From Saccharomycopsis fibuligera x Saccharomycopsis cf. fibuligera (taxonomy: Eukaryota > Ascomycota > Saccharomycetes > Ascoideales > Saccharomycopsidaceae), in the NCBI GenBank assembly GCA_001936135.1, contig CP012822.1, positions 248,001 through 312,000 of the forward strand: 64,000 nt of DNA, written 5' to 3'. Under the pieces are notes generated by a model. That model ran no database searches. It was not told the DNA's origin and saw only the letters and a program-made list of their open reading frames with translations. Every line of letters begins with the position of its first letter. The first letter of the stretch is position 1. Shown in pieces: positions 1-9,456 of this stretch. The translations under genes and the position numbers were made by a program.

Positions 1-68
1 AAAGAACCCACCATTGCTGTCAGTTTCAGCCTTTAGTGAACTAAGACAATGCGCCCTCAGGGTTCTTT
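1..68. repeat. 9-bp inverted repeat at left edge
   Basis: Bases 1-9 (aaagaaccc) are a perfect inverted copy of bases 60-68 (gggttcttt), enclosing about 50 bases. It could be the closing stem of a structured RNA or the remnant of a mobile-element end. The window edge prevents a decision. No tRNA B box or snoRNA box was recognised inside. Confidence 0.3.
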
Positions 69-261
69 AATATTTAAAATTATTTTATTCTCGTTCCCTA
101 GAATAGAATCCCAGAAGTCTTGGTATCATAAACAATTACTAGCTTGGAAAAAAATTTGATAAGCACCTTGGTTGCCCTTACTATTTGACCTTTTGTTATC
201 TTGCATAATTAATCAACCTTAGTAGTCATTTTTAATGAAAATTGAATTCTAGATCAACAGA

Positions 262-525
262 TGAAGATGTTTGACCAACTACTTTCTAGCATCTTCTATT
301 TGGTTCTACCATATGCGCATTTCATACAAGAGAATATTTTGTCTGAGTTGTATTGCATATTTACTACTATTAATAGTTCAGCGCTAATATATGATTTATT
401 TGGTCTGATTATCATTTATATACGGTTCAACCCCATATTGTTATATATTTGTTATTATTTAGTTATATTAGAAACAACAAGGCTTTACACAACCATGAAC
501 TCATAAATGTCAACATTCCGAAACT
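262..525 (+). mobile_element. Eroded solo LTR
   Basis: This stretch aligns by eye with 58560-58785, which sits directly upstream of a possible tRNA primer-binding site and a gag relic. Shared words include ccatatgcg followed by attt, then tgattatcatttata, then the tatatattgttattatttag-like block, ending near tgaac...cattcc. One copy carries a deletion of about 40 bases relative to the other. No primer-binding site or coding relic follows convincingly at this end, so I read it as a solo LTR. The open frame across it is not a gene. Confidence 0.5.
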
Positions 526-943
526 TTTCTTATATTTTTTTGGTTAACTTGAATTTAATGTAGGCCCAAATTACATGGGGAATATTTCTGTTTAATCTTA
601 CGCGACCCTTTAAGAAATTGCTGAGCAAAAAAGAGGACGCTACTTTAGATGGTGAAGCTACTCTTTAGTTAATAGCATAATGTTTGACAGAAGGGTACGT
701 TGATATTTATTGGTATTTATTTCAATCTTTCATTAATAACATTGACAGTAATGATCATCTTATTTATATAATATTCCATATTTTCCTTTCAAGCTCTTTT
801 CTATTGCTCATTCTAGCTCGTACTGTGATGTTTCTGGTAAATATTATATATGATTGTCCAAGGAATAACTAGAGACAGACCCTTGACAGAAATACTTACT
901 GGATTATTTGAGACAATCGTTAACCTCATGGGAGTCCTTAACC

Positions 944-977
<34 letters not shown>

Positions 978-1508
978 GCGTTAAGAAAAATAGATACTGA
1001 AGCTTTGGGTTAAAATTGTATGTATTTTCTTTTTTATTTACCCAACTATTGTATAACACAGAATACGATACGATTCTGTGTTATTAATGGAGCTTCATTA
1101 AGCCAAACTTCATTTAACATTGACTATGGTGGCTCATCTAGGAAGCGTTGACATACCAATGAGAACTTAATAGGAAATAAGAAAAAAGTAGTGAAGGGAG
1201 GGAAAGAAATGTAAGGAAGTTACAGAAGGAATGAAAATAGCAAAAGAGGACGATGGAAGACTTAATGTAGAAGATTTTGGTGCACTGGGAGTTGAGTTTT
1301 ATTAAATTTTTACAAAAATGAGATAAAAAGCATTTGGAAAATTACTTCAAAGACCATATTTTTAAAGAAGCAAAATTATAATAGTTTAATTCCTAAAAAA
1401 AAAAAAAAAGAACTGACAAAAAAGGGCACTTGATACAGCACATTAGATAAGTCATATAATTAAAGAGCCAGAAGCTCAACCATTTAATTGAACACTTTGA
1501 GTGTGTTG
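526..1508. other. Gene-free stretch with a 31-T run
   Basis: AT-rich DNA with no credible coding frame. It contains T31 at 946-976 and A15 at 1395-1409. Short open stretches around 600-870 may be relics of the element whose LTR lies just upstream, but nothing was recognisable. Confidence 0.5.
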
Positions 1509-2155
1509 TTATTGGCTAGTATCACCAACAGCAGCGATTTTTGTAATTTTTGTTGCCTGTGCATCAACAGTAGCAGCCCTAGTACCCAACAATGCAGTGG
1601 CGGTTTGGGGTGTACCACCTTGTGCTTTACAAGCAGCGCTAGCGCTAGCAATCATTAACTCATCGCCACTTTTCAACCCAGCAGCTTGACATACATCTAC
1701 TGAAGACAGAATCATTTGCGTACTTAGACTACTACTCATTAATCCATCAGATCCAGTATGAAACATTGTGACAATTTCATCAATGGACAAGCAAGATTGG
1801 CAGCAGCCCCGAGTTTGTCAGCCATTCCTTGCTTTGTTGGTATAGCTGCTTGTGCTCCATCTGTCTTTGTTTCCCTTTCTTTGGCTTCGACTGATTTTGC
1901 AGCTGCTCCAGTCTTTGATTCGCCAACTTTTACTTCTTTCGCCTTCGCTTCTTTTGTTTTGAGCTCAGTGGCGACTCGGTGTGTTTTCTGTGCTATCTTT
2001 TGAATGCGGCTAACATCAAATTTTGGTACGGCCCTTTTACCGTGTCGAACTTGTGCTTGCTCCGGCACATAATTCTTGAAGCGATTTAAAGATAATGATT
2101 GGACCAAGAAAATTTCAGCAAGAGACAAAAGAAATAAAGCTTGAAATGTTTTCAT
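1509..2155 (-). pseudogene. Frameshifted small secreted protein gene
   Basis: Product not recognised. The ATG at 2155 starts a good signal peptide (MKTFQALFLLSLAEIFLVQS), followed by a dibasic HGKR that could be cut by a Kex2-type protease, then a Lys/Ala/Glu-rich stretch. That frame stops at 1739. An overlapping frame running to 1509 carries the apparent C-terminal half, which has spaced cysteines (SVDVCQAAGLKSG, SAACKAQGG). The two frames fit together if one base is added in the short G run at about 1806-1809 of the minus strand. So this is a single-base frameshift, a sequencing error, or a programmed shift. A longer in-frame start at 2245 exists but places the signal peptide internally. 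Confidence 0.45.
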
Positions 2156-2245
2156 ATTGGCTGTGATTACTTCAATTAATGGTGAACAAGTGTCAGTGAA
2201 TAGTACAAAAGTGCAATTAAGAATTAAAAATATTGAGATGCTCAA

Positions 2246-3696
2246 AAAACGAAAGTATCAATCTATGTGACATAGGAGACAACTATAGTATATATTTTCA
2301 GAAAGGTAAAAATATTTAAAAAACCTTCATGAATAAATGACGCAACAATTTAAACAAAGAACATAAACCTCAGCAATGTCTAAACTCGTCTATTCTAATT
2401 GGTTTGATGAGCATCTCAGATTGCACTGGTAATAATATTAGAACTAAAAATAAAAATTTCTTTCCTTAAAAGATGAGCAAAAAATATTTAGAAGATGTTT
2501 ACTGTTATATTACCGAGCACGAGGTCCCTTAAGGAAAAAAAAAATATGTCCACAATGTGTGCATGTCGTCAATGATTATGGAAAATTGAGAATAATATTC
2601 GGTTCTACAATATCAACGAGTGGATGTAATATTGTAGGACGCTAGGAAAAATAAATATGTATTACTGGGGCCAGAAGAGCTGAATGGTCATTTAGAATGC
2701 GAAGACAAGTGATTGATTTAGTTTTTTTATTAAATAATTTTTACTTGAGGAGTAAAACACAGGCCAATGATGGATGCAGGGATTCAAATTTACGAATAAG
2801 GCTAAAATTTTGCTTGTATTTGTGTGAGCCAAAAGCACAATTGTCTTAGTCTCCCATTGCACCGTCAGAACTAGCAAAATAAATTGAGAAGAAACAATAT
2901 TATTACCTCAAAGTGATAGAATAGTTCTGAAACAATAGAATGGAACGTACCTTTAATGTAGCATTTGATCGCAAGCCTAAAAAGTTCCTTATACTTTTTT
3001 ACCTTTTCTTTTAACTTTCATGTTGTCTTAAAGTCTCTTTACTCTTTTTGCCTAAAATTCCTGTCTTCATGTTACTGTCCTTTTTGTTGTCATAATTATC
3101 CTGCATACTTTAATCATCCCTCTCAATGTAATTCATGGTTATATTCTTAAAGCTTTTTTCCTTCCGTCCAATAATAATATTTATTTCAAGCTTATTTAGA
3201 GGAAATAAAAAGAATGCGTTGTTGAAGATAAATACTGTAGAAATATTTTATGCATTCAATGCCGTAGCGGCAAATTCTGTAATAAAGATGATGGTGAAAT
3301 TATGGACTATCTTGTAGAGGAACGGGTTGTCAAAGTCAGAAACTATTGGTAAAGTTTTCACAAATTGAGGCTCATAATCAAGAATAGACAGGCTTATAAT
3401 GATCTCAAAAATAATGTCAGTTGGGAGCCTAAAGGATAAGCAGGGAGCGTCCACAACTTGAAGGCAAATTAAGGCTAAAATTATTCCGACCAAACACATA
3501 AAAAGTGAGCCTCGTTGACACTTGTCCAATGCGCTAACAAGACTTTATTACTTTGAAATAGTGGCCATCTTCTTCGGCGGCTAATCCAACAGATACAGAG
3601 AAGCTTGAAGGAGAATAAATGAAAATGTTACGCTTCAAGCATGAAAGACAAAAGTAATTCATTAGTAATAATGAAAGAAACAAAAGAAAGAATTAT
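2246..3696. other. Intergenic stretch with a possible coding relic
   Basis: No intact gene is seen. A minus-strand frame at 3248-3499 encodes a short hydrophobic leader (CLVGIILALICLQVV) followed by a segment containing LPTDIIFEI, which faintly recalls F-box/leucine-rich proteins, but it is only about 83 residues long. The rest is AT-rich without a recognised signal. Confidence 0.35.
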
Positions 3697-5340
3697 TTAG
3701 CCGGCTATCAAGTTCAACTTCCAGTTTCCCACAATGTTTCCTGAACTCTTCACCTTAACATACTTTTTTCCTTTGAAAAAAGAATTAGAGAAGCTAGTAT
3801 TAGTATCACCAAGACCATTATCCACAACTACTATCTTCCCATCAATGCAGATACGTTGCTGACGTTCACTATTATTACCTTTTTTACCATTTAAGATCAA
3901 CGCTAGCTCATTACCTGCTAGTTTTGTATATCCAACATTCGCATCATGAATATGGCTTGAGTTGTCATAAACTTTGGTAAGAATATCTAGTAGGAACTTA
4001 TTCAGTTTACTAAAATCAGGTTTCTTTGTGGAGGAGGTGTCTTTTTGTTTCTTGGGTAGCAAACCGTCGAATATTTCTGATTGGAGAGCACTATTTGTGT
4101 CATTTGTGCCTATCTCTTCTTGGCTTATCGCACCATCTTCAATATATGGAATCAGCACCACGTAAGCTTGTGATGTGAGAAAGTCACTTGATGGTGAAAC
4201 CTTAAATCCAGGTTCCAATGATTTAACCAAACTAACAAGAAAGTAACCGTAATGGCCTATTGATTTACTGGACAAAAAGTGCCATCGGCCAGAATCGTCT
4301 TGAGAAACAGCTTCAACGCTACTGCTATCAGGCTGCTCTCTTATGTAAGCCTCTCCTGTGTATTCCTGTTTAATATGGTTAATATTATCCAATGCTGCAA
4401 CTTTGAATCGATCATTACCCAACTCGCGCAATTGTGGAGAGTCACTATCAGCCACAATAGCTGCATGGAGCCCCCATGACAACACCACGAAGAACTTCAA
4501 CTTTTCCAAATATTCCCGATTTTTCTCCGAGGTATCATTACTGTTGTAATAATATGATCCCTTAGATAAAGTTGCTTCATACAAAGTAAATGGCTTGATT
4601 TTCTTTACCGCATTTAATTCATGCTCCGCTGAATTAGACTCAGCAAATGAATTACTAAAGATATTCAAAACAGCTTCAATTGGATTAGTTATGCCTAATT
4701 CCAAGGCAAACGCATTACCAGTGCCTAATGGAATAATGCCAAAGTTTAGCTCTCTCTGACTTTCTCCTTCAGATGATGATAAGTTATTTACAAATTCATG
4801 AATCGAGGTGTCTCCGGAAAGAATGATTAGCGTTATTTGTTTTTGAGAATCAACTTGCTTTGCGGACCCCAATGATTTAGAAAATTTAGCAATTGATGTT
4901 TCGCTTTCTGTTCTGTAGTACGTATGCTCAACTTTGATAATTTTCAAAATGGGTTTGATCACGTCATCGTAAATATTTAATATCGTTTCTGAAGCATCAC
5001 TTTTAGCCGTATCGGAGGACGAAATTCTTCCTTTGCCAGATTTGATCGAATCAACAACTAAAACTTCCGAAAATTCAGGGTCAAGATACTTGGGCAAATT
5101 TGCTTTCTCCAAACTGTATACTTTGTCACTATGATGATGCTGTATGTTGCCTTCTACCGGTACGATGTGCTCATTACCGATAAGTTCCCCGAACCTGTTT
5201 GCGATATGGAAGTGCACGCCAAAAGAAAACTGTTGATTAGCAGAGTTATTGTCCTTCATTTTCGTCTTTGTGGTAAAATTTATAACATGGTAAAAGTCTC
5301 TGTCTTTAATGTAAAGCTGTTGATGCTTGATTTGTGACAT
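3697..5340 (-). CDS. DAGK-domain lipid kinase-like protein
   Basis: A 547-residue protein with a diacylglycerol kinase/sphingosine kinase-type catalytic region. The recognisable blocks are LVVDSIKSGKGR near residues 94-105 (strand and lysine-rich loop), LNIYDDVIKPILK at 121-133, IILSGDTSIHEFVNNL at 172-187 (the nucleotide-binding loop, usually GGDGT, here SGDTS), and GIIPLGTGNAFA at 201-212. Family members phosphorylate sphingoid bases or diacylglycerol at membranes. No transmembrane segment is evident. The C-terminal half has a DAGK/LCB-like accessory lobe ending in IDGKIVVVDNG. The altered GD loop leaves substrate and activity uncertain. It is more divergent than a typical LCB4/LCB5, so I give no symbol. 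The ATG at 5340 is the first in frame. Confidence 0.75.
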   Translation of the reverse strand: MSQIKHQQLYIKDRDFYHVINFTTKTKMKDNNSANQQFSFGVHFHIANRFGELIGNEHIVPVEGNIQHHHSDKVYSLEKANLPKYLDPEFSEVLVVDSIKSGKGRISSSDTAKSDASETILNIYDDVIKPILKIIKVEHTYYRTESETSIAKFSKSLGSAKQVDSQKQITLIILSGDTSIHEFVNNLSSSEGESQRELNFGIIPLGTGNAFALELGITNPIEAVLNIFSNSFAESNSAEHELNAVKKIKPFTLYEATLSKGSYYYNSNDTSEKNREYLEKLKFFVVLSWGLHAAIVADSDSPQLRELGNDRFKVAALDNINHIKQEYTGEAYIREQPDSSSVEAVSQDDSGRWHFLSSKSIGHYGYFLVSLVKSLEPGFKVSPSSDFLTSQAYVVLIPYIEDGAISQEEIGTNDTNSALQSEIFDGLLPKKQKDTSSTKKPDFSKLNKFLLDILTKVYDNSSHIHDANVGYTKLAGNELALILNGKKGNNSERQQRICIDGKIVVVDNGLGDTNTSFSNSFFKGKKYVKVKSSGNIVGNWKLNLIAG

Positions 5341-5841
5341 TGTTATCCGAGTACTTTTTTTTGCTTGTTCGGTAGAGCGTTAGTGAATTGAATTTCGAAA
5401 GACGGTGTTGATAATAGTCAAATATGCGTTTTTCTGTCGTTTATCTTAAAAACAAAGTGCGTTCAGATGAAATAAAAGTGTGGAGAAGGAGGACCAAGCA
5501 AATATTAATATAACAAATACCAATGGGCACTAATAATTACACACCATCGCCACAGGAACGAGTGCATTAGATCTCGAGAAATTAGATAAGATCGCAAATC
5601 AAACAATTAAATCCGAACTGCGGGTTAAACCGCCATGATGGTATATGTACCAATTGTTAGGTGATTGACATCACCATTTACACCTGACTGCATAATCTAA
5701 ACTAAAAAGATATTGTCGCCCAATACATAACATCAAACTAGAAAAAAAAAAAGTCAAGCCTGGTATTATCACTCATAAACTAAGATATGGAAGTAAAAGC
5801 TGAGCTAAACACTAATCAAATGAAAAATTATAATACAGATG
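5341..5841. other. Intergenic region between the kinase and MCH-like genes
   Basis: About 500 bases holding the promoter of the lipid kinase gene (read leftward) and the 3' end of the first MCH-like gene. No further feature was recognised. Confidence 0.5.
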
Positions 5842-7452
5842 TCAAGCGACTATAGGAAGAGCTGTTCGTTTGATATAACTTTTTAATGTAGGCTCAAGTA
5901 GTTCTTCATACCATGCAAACTCCTCTTGTTGTTGTTGCCGTAATTGTTGTTCTTCAATATTAGTAGAGCAAGTATTGGTTGGAAGTTGCTGACCATCGTC
6001 ATCGCATTTATTTTCTTTGAAGTTATTACTCTCTGGTTTTCCGACATTGTTTTTTTCATTCAGCATTTCTTCAAGCAACGTATCCCTCTTGCTTTCAATA
6101 AGTCTTTTCACTTTAATTTCCCTCATTGGGAAAATAAACAATGTACTAACAGAAAATGCTACTCCAGTAAAAATTTGAGGATGCAAATATGGCTTTGCAT
6201 CATTTTCTCTTCTCATTGCCAAAATAATTACTTCAGCAACAAGCCCTATAATTGCTACAAACACTGAAGTTATACACCAAGAAGCAGCAAAGTTCTTTAA
6301 ACCATTGAAATCAGCAATAATGGGACTAATAGTTACAAACTGGTAGCCTATTATTAGCCCCAAAAATACCGAAAATGACATAACCCCAGCATAACTAGAA
6401 ATTGGAATCCAGTAGGCATATGTGAAAACAGTTACTAATGTTGACATTAACAATGTGATGTTAATACGGCCCATATGGTTCGAAATTAATCCAATTGCCA
6501 TTCTTCCAACAGACTGACATGCGTTAAGCACTGCAAGACAATGAGCTGCTTGACGTGACGTTAACCCAACGCTGACAGCAAAATTAGAGAGAGAGTATAA
6601 TAACACAACATATCCTAAGGAGCTTAGGGCGAAATAACAATTTATGAAGTTATTTGTCTTTGAAAACCAAACACGAGGCTTGAGAGGTGACATGAGGGCA
6701 TTCTTGAAAGTTTGAATTTTCGTGGTGGTGTTATTTTGGGTTGCATTAGTCTTCACTGAATCTTTTGGTTTCCTAAGCTCAACTAAAGCAGTAGCAGTTC
6801 CATTCAAAAATAGGCAAATAATGGCAATTGTTCTGAGGGCCCATCTTTGATCACCGGTCCTGTCAGTCATTGCCTCTGCAACAAGAGAGAAAATACAACC
6901 TCCAATCCCTGAACCTGCAAAGCCCAAACCAGTAGCCACTGTTCTTTTTTTCAAAAACCAAGAAGAAGTCAATGTTACTGCCCCAAGGAATAAAAAGGAG
7001 GATCCAAAACCGGACAATAGTCCTTCTGTTAAAAGCAATTGCCAATAATTAACGGCAAAACTTGCCATTAGCATCCCAGCAAACTGCAACACCGACCCAG
7101 CCGCCATCACCAATTTAATATGGAAAATAGTAAGCAAAGCACTAGCTAGCCATCCCCAGAATAATAAAAAGCAAATAGAGGTGCCAGCAATCATAGAATA
7201 TTGCGTAGCGGCAACTCCAGGAAATTCGTTGTTGGTGATGTAAAAATTTAGAAATACAGAGTACGATGAAAGTGAACCCCAAGTAGTAAAAGAATAGAGC
7301 ATGGAGCAGATAGCTGCAGTCCAAGCTTTCATACCACCGTCTGGCGGCATATCCTTTAAGTCATCTGGATGATACGCTCCCTTATTTTTGATGGTATTAA
7401 TGTTTTTGTTATAGTCATCAACAGCTTCGTTGCTGGGGTGACTGTGAGGCAT
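5842..7452 (-). CDS. MCH-type MFS porter, copy 1
   Basis: A 536-residue major facilitator resembling the fungal monocarboxylate-porter homologues (MCH family). The N-terminal cytosolic tail ends in the family-typical DMPPDGGMKAW at about 34-44, followed by roughly twelve hydrophobic segments with a central charged loop (ELRKPKDSVK) and a Gln/Glu-rich C-terminal tail. Fungal MCH proteins look like animal monocarboxylate transporters, but yeast members mostly do not carry lactate or pyruvate; some carry riboflavin or have unknown substrates. The gene is arranged head-to-tail with a close paralogue at 9457-11109. A T35 run lies 16 bases upstream of the ATG at 7452, inside the leader or core promoter. 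Confidence 0.85.
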   Translation of the reverse strand: MPHSHPSNEAVDDYNKNINTIKNKGAYHPDDLKDMPPDGGMKAWTAAICSMLYSFTTWGSLSSYSVFLNFYITNNEFPGVAATQYSMIAGTSICFLLFWGWLASALLTIFHIKLVMAAGSVLQFAGMLMASFAVNYWQLLLTEGLLSGFGSSFLFLGAVTLTSSWFLKKRTVATGLGFAGSGIGGCIFSLVAEAMTDRTGDQRWALRTIAIICLFLNGTATALVELRKPKDSVKTNATQNNTTTKIQTFKNALMSPLKPRVWFSKTNNFINCYFALSSLGYVVLLYSLSNFAVSVGLTSRQAAHCLAVLNACQSVGRMAIGLISNHMGRINITLLMSTLVTVFTYAYWIPISSYAGVMSFSVFLGLIIGYQFVTISPIIADFNGLKNFAASWCITSVFVAIIGLVAEVIILAMRRENDAKPYLHPQIFTGVAFSVSTLFIFPMREIKVKRLIESKRDTLLEEMLNEKNNVGKPESNNFKENKCDDDGQQLPTNTCSTNIEEQQLRQQQQEEFAWYEELLEPTLKSYIKRTALPIVA

Positions 7453-7466
7453 GATTAAAGGACGGT

Positions 7467-7467
<1 letters not shown>

Positions 7468-7502
<35 letters not shown>
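7468..7502. repeat. Poly(T) tract, 35 T
   Basis: Uninterrupted T35 immediately upstream of the first MCH-like gene; it is poly(A) on the coding strand of that gene. Such a tract may exclude nucleosomes from the promoter, or lie in the 5' leader and affect translation. Confidence 0.9.
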
Positions 7503-7503
<1 letters not shown>

Positions 7504-7885
7504 ATTTGTACCAATAACAGAAGCAGTAGCAGCTGAAAAAGTGGTAGTATTACATTAGCTAAAGTACAGCCAATTCCAGTAATGCTTTGCAGTTTCAGTG
7601 TTGTCAACAGTATCTGTTGTGTGTAATAAAAGATACCCAATGTTTATTTGTGAACTTATCATAGTTGTGAAATTTTGCAGAGGTAAAGCTTAGTATAAAT
7701 ATAATAAATAGGTGAACCACGTTTGGAATTACAAATATAAACAAAGCTTAGTAATTACCAAAAAGCAGCATCACGCAAGAAGACAGAACGCTATATAACA
7801 ACCAAAGCCATCTCCAATGCGTTCTCTTTCAAGCCGCAAGTCTAGAGGTACTCTAATAATCAGCCGCTGTTAAAAAAACAAAAAA

Positions 7886-8020
7886 GTGACAGCGGGAAGT
7901 AGGAATCCTATCAAAGCCAAAATCAATAAAGTGACAGCGGGAAGTAGGAATCCTATCAAAGTTAAAATCAATAAAGTGACAGCGGGAAGTAGGAATCCTA
8001 TCAAAGTTAAAATCAATAAA
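7886..8020. repeat. 45-bp minisatellite, three copies
   Basis: Three tandem 45-bp units at 7886-7930, 7931-7975 and 7976-8020, nearly identical (copy 1 differs in gcc/gtt). Because 45 is a multiple of three, a minus-strand frame at 7853-8056 reads a 15-residue repeat (FIDFNFDRIPTSRCH) three times. That ORF is only 67 residues and lacks other support, so I treat the array as a promoter-region minisatellite between the two MCH-like genes. Confidence 0.9.
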
Positions 8021-9456
8021 GTTTAGACATGACTCAAATTCCCAGAAATTTGGCAAAAACGCACCCTTATAAATTATATTAAGGTGTTTGTATCTTTTTT
8101 GTGAGTTCTTAGCTTTTCTTTATTTATCATTAAGATCTTCCGTTGATGTAGCATGTACTGCGTTATAAAAAGTCTTTCCATAAACTGAAGTATTTCCGCA
8201 AACACGCACAAAATCCGGTAACTAATTCCGACACAAAACAAAAAACGATGAAAGCGAGTCTAAGCAGTAGCTCGTTTTGTGAGCTCTTGCCTTCCTACCA
8301 ACCTGTTAGGGCCTATCTGTTGCTGTAGTATTCTATTCCACAACATGAAAGTACTACGTTGGTTATGTTTCCTACTTCCGCTGTACGAGGCCTAATGAGG
8401 TCTGACAATAAACTACTTTGGGCAGATTTAATCAGAAAAACAAGATTATTATTCACTGCAGTTTCCTTAATAGTGGTTGCTACTTTGCTTCTATTATGGA
8501 TTTCACAAATACAAGTTGATTAGTAAACTGAACACAATTCCTAGTCAATTCTGTTTAAGTGTACCCTATACGATAACCCATCCTTCATGATGAGCCAGCT
8601 AGCATTACCAAAGTGCGTCGGCGCTTCGGAGCTACAAAAGTAATGTACCTGGGGGCTGTACTTCCTGACGTGCATACTCCGGCATGTACAATACGATGGA
8701 GCAAATATCTAATGCAGTAGTAACCAGTCACTCAAAAGAGTAAATTAGATGTTGGCTGTCATCGAGAAAGGTCATGGAAAATTTTCCAGGAACAGGAAAA
8801 AACTTTAAAATACATGGATTTGTGTATGTTTTTGTCCATGCAGTCGAAAAAGGTCAGCCGCACCGCTTGAAATTACCTATATTATGATCTTTTCTTTTTT
8901 TATTAGTTCAGGTTTAAAATTATTATTACTAAATTTTGCTGGCAACGAAATACAAAGCATAGCGTGCAACTTTAACAGAGCTTTGCCAATTTGAATTAAT
9001 AAGGTAGGTAGTTTTGAGTTGCAATTACTTTTACTCTTACAGTACCGCATACAAAAGCGTCAACTGTAGCCTGTTGGTAGTCATTCGCTATGTGTGTTTT
9101 GCTCTGCTTGTAGTAGTAACAGCTATGATTGTACAGGTATAATTTCAGACTTTTGAGAACTACTTGGTCCCATAATGAAAGCTTTTCTCTCATTTTGTGG
9201 TGGTTCTCGAGTGCTATGCAGCAATCTACACCCCAGATATAATTATCCCATAGTCAAGTTTTCTTTGATTTTATTTTTTTTCTCATTAAAGGTATTACAT
9301 ATTATCGGTAGATTGAATCAAACAATGCAGAATCTAATAGAAGGATAAACAATGACACAGAAGGTGTAAATGCAGAAAGTCAAAAAATAAAGGGACAAGA
9401 ACAAACAGAACAAACAGAACAGAAAGAAATGCAAAATAAACGTAAGATCCATTTAT
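8021..9456. other. Long upstream region between the MCH-like genes
   Basis: About 1.4 kb of AT-rich DNA without a credible gene. It is the distal upstream region of MCH-like copy 1 and the 3' flank of copy 2. Small open frames here show no family features. Confidence 0.5.

Noticed and set aside
7886-8020. CRISPR-like array
   Set aside because: Contiguous 45-bp units without spacers, in a eukaryote: a minisatellite.
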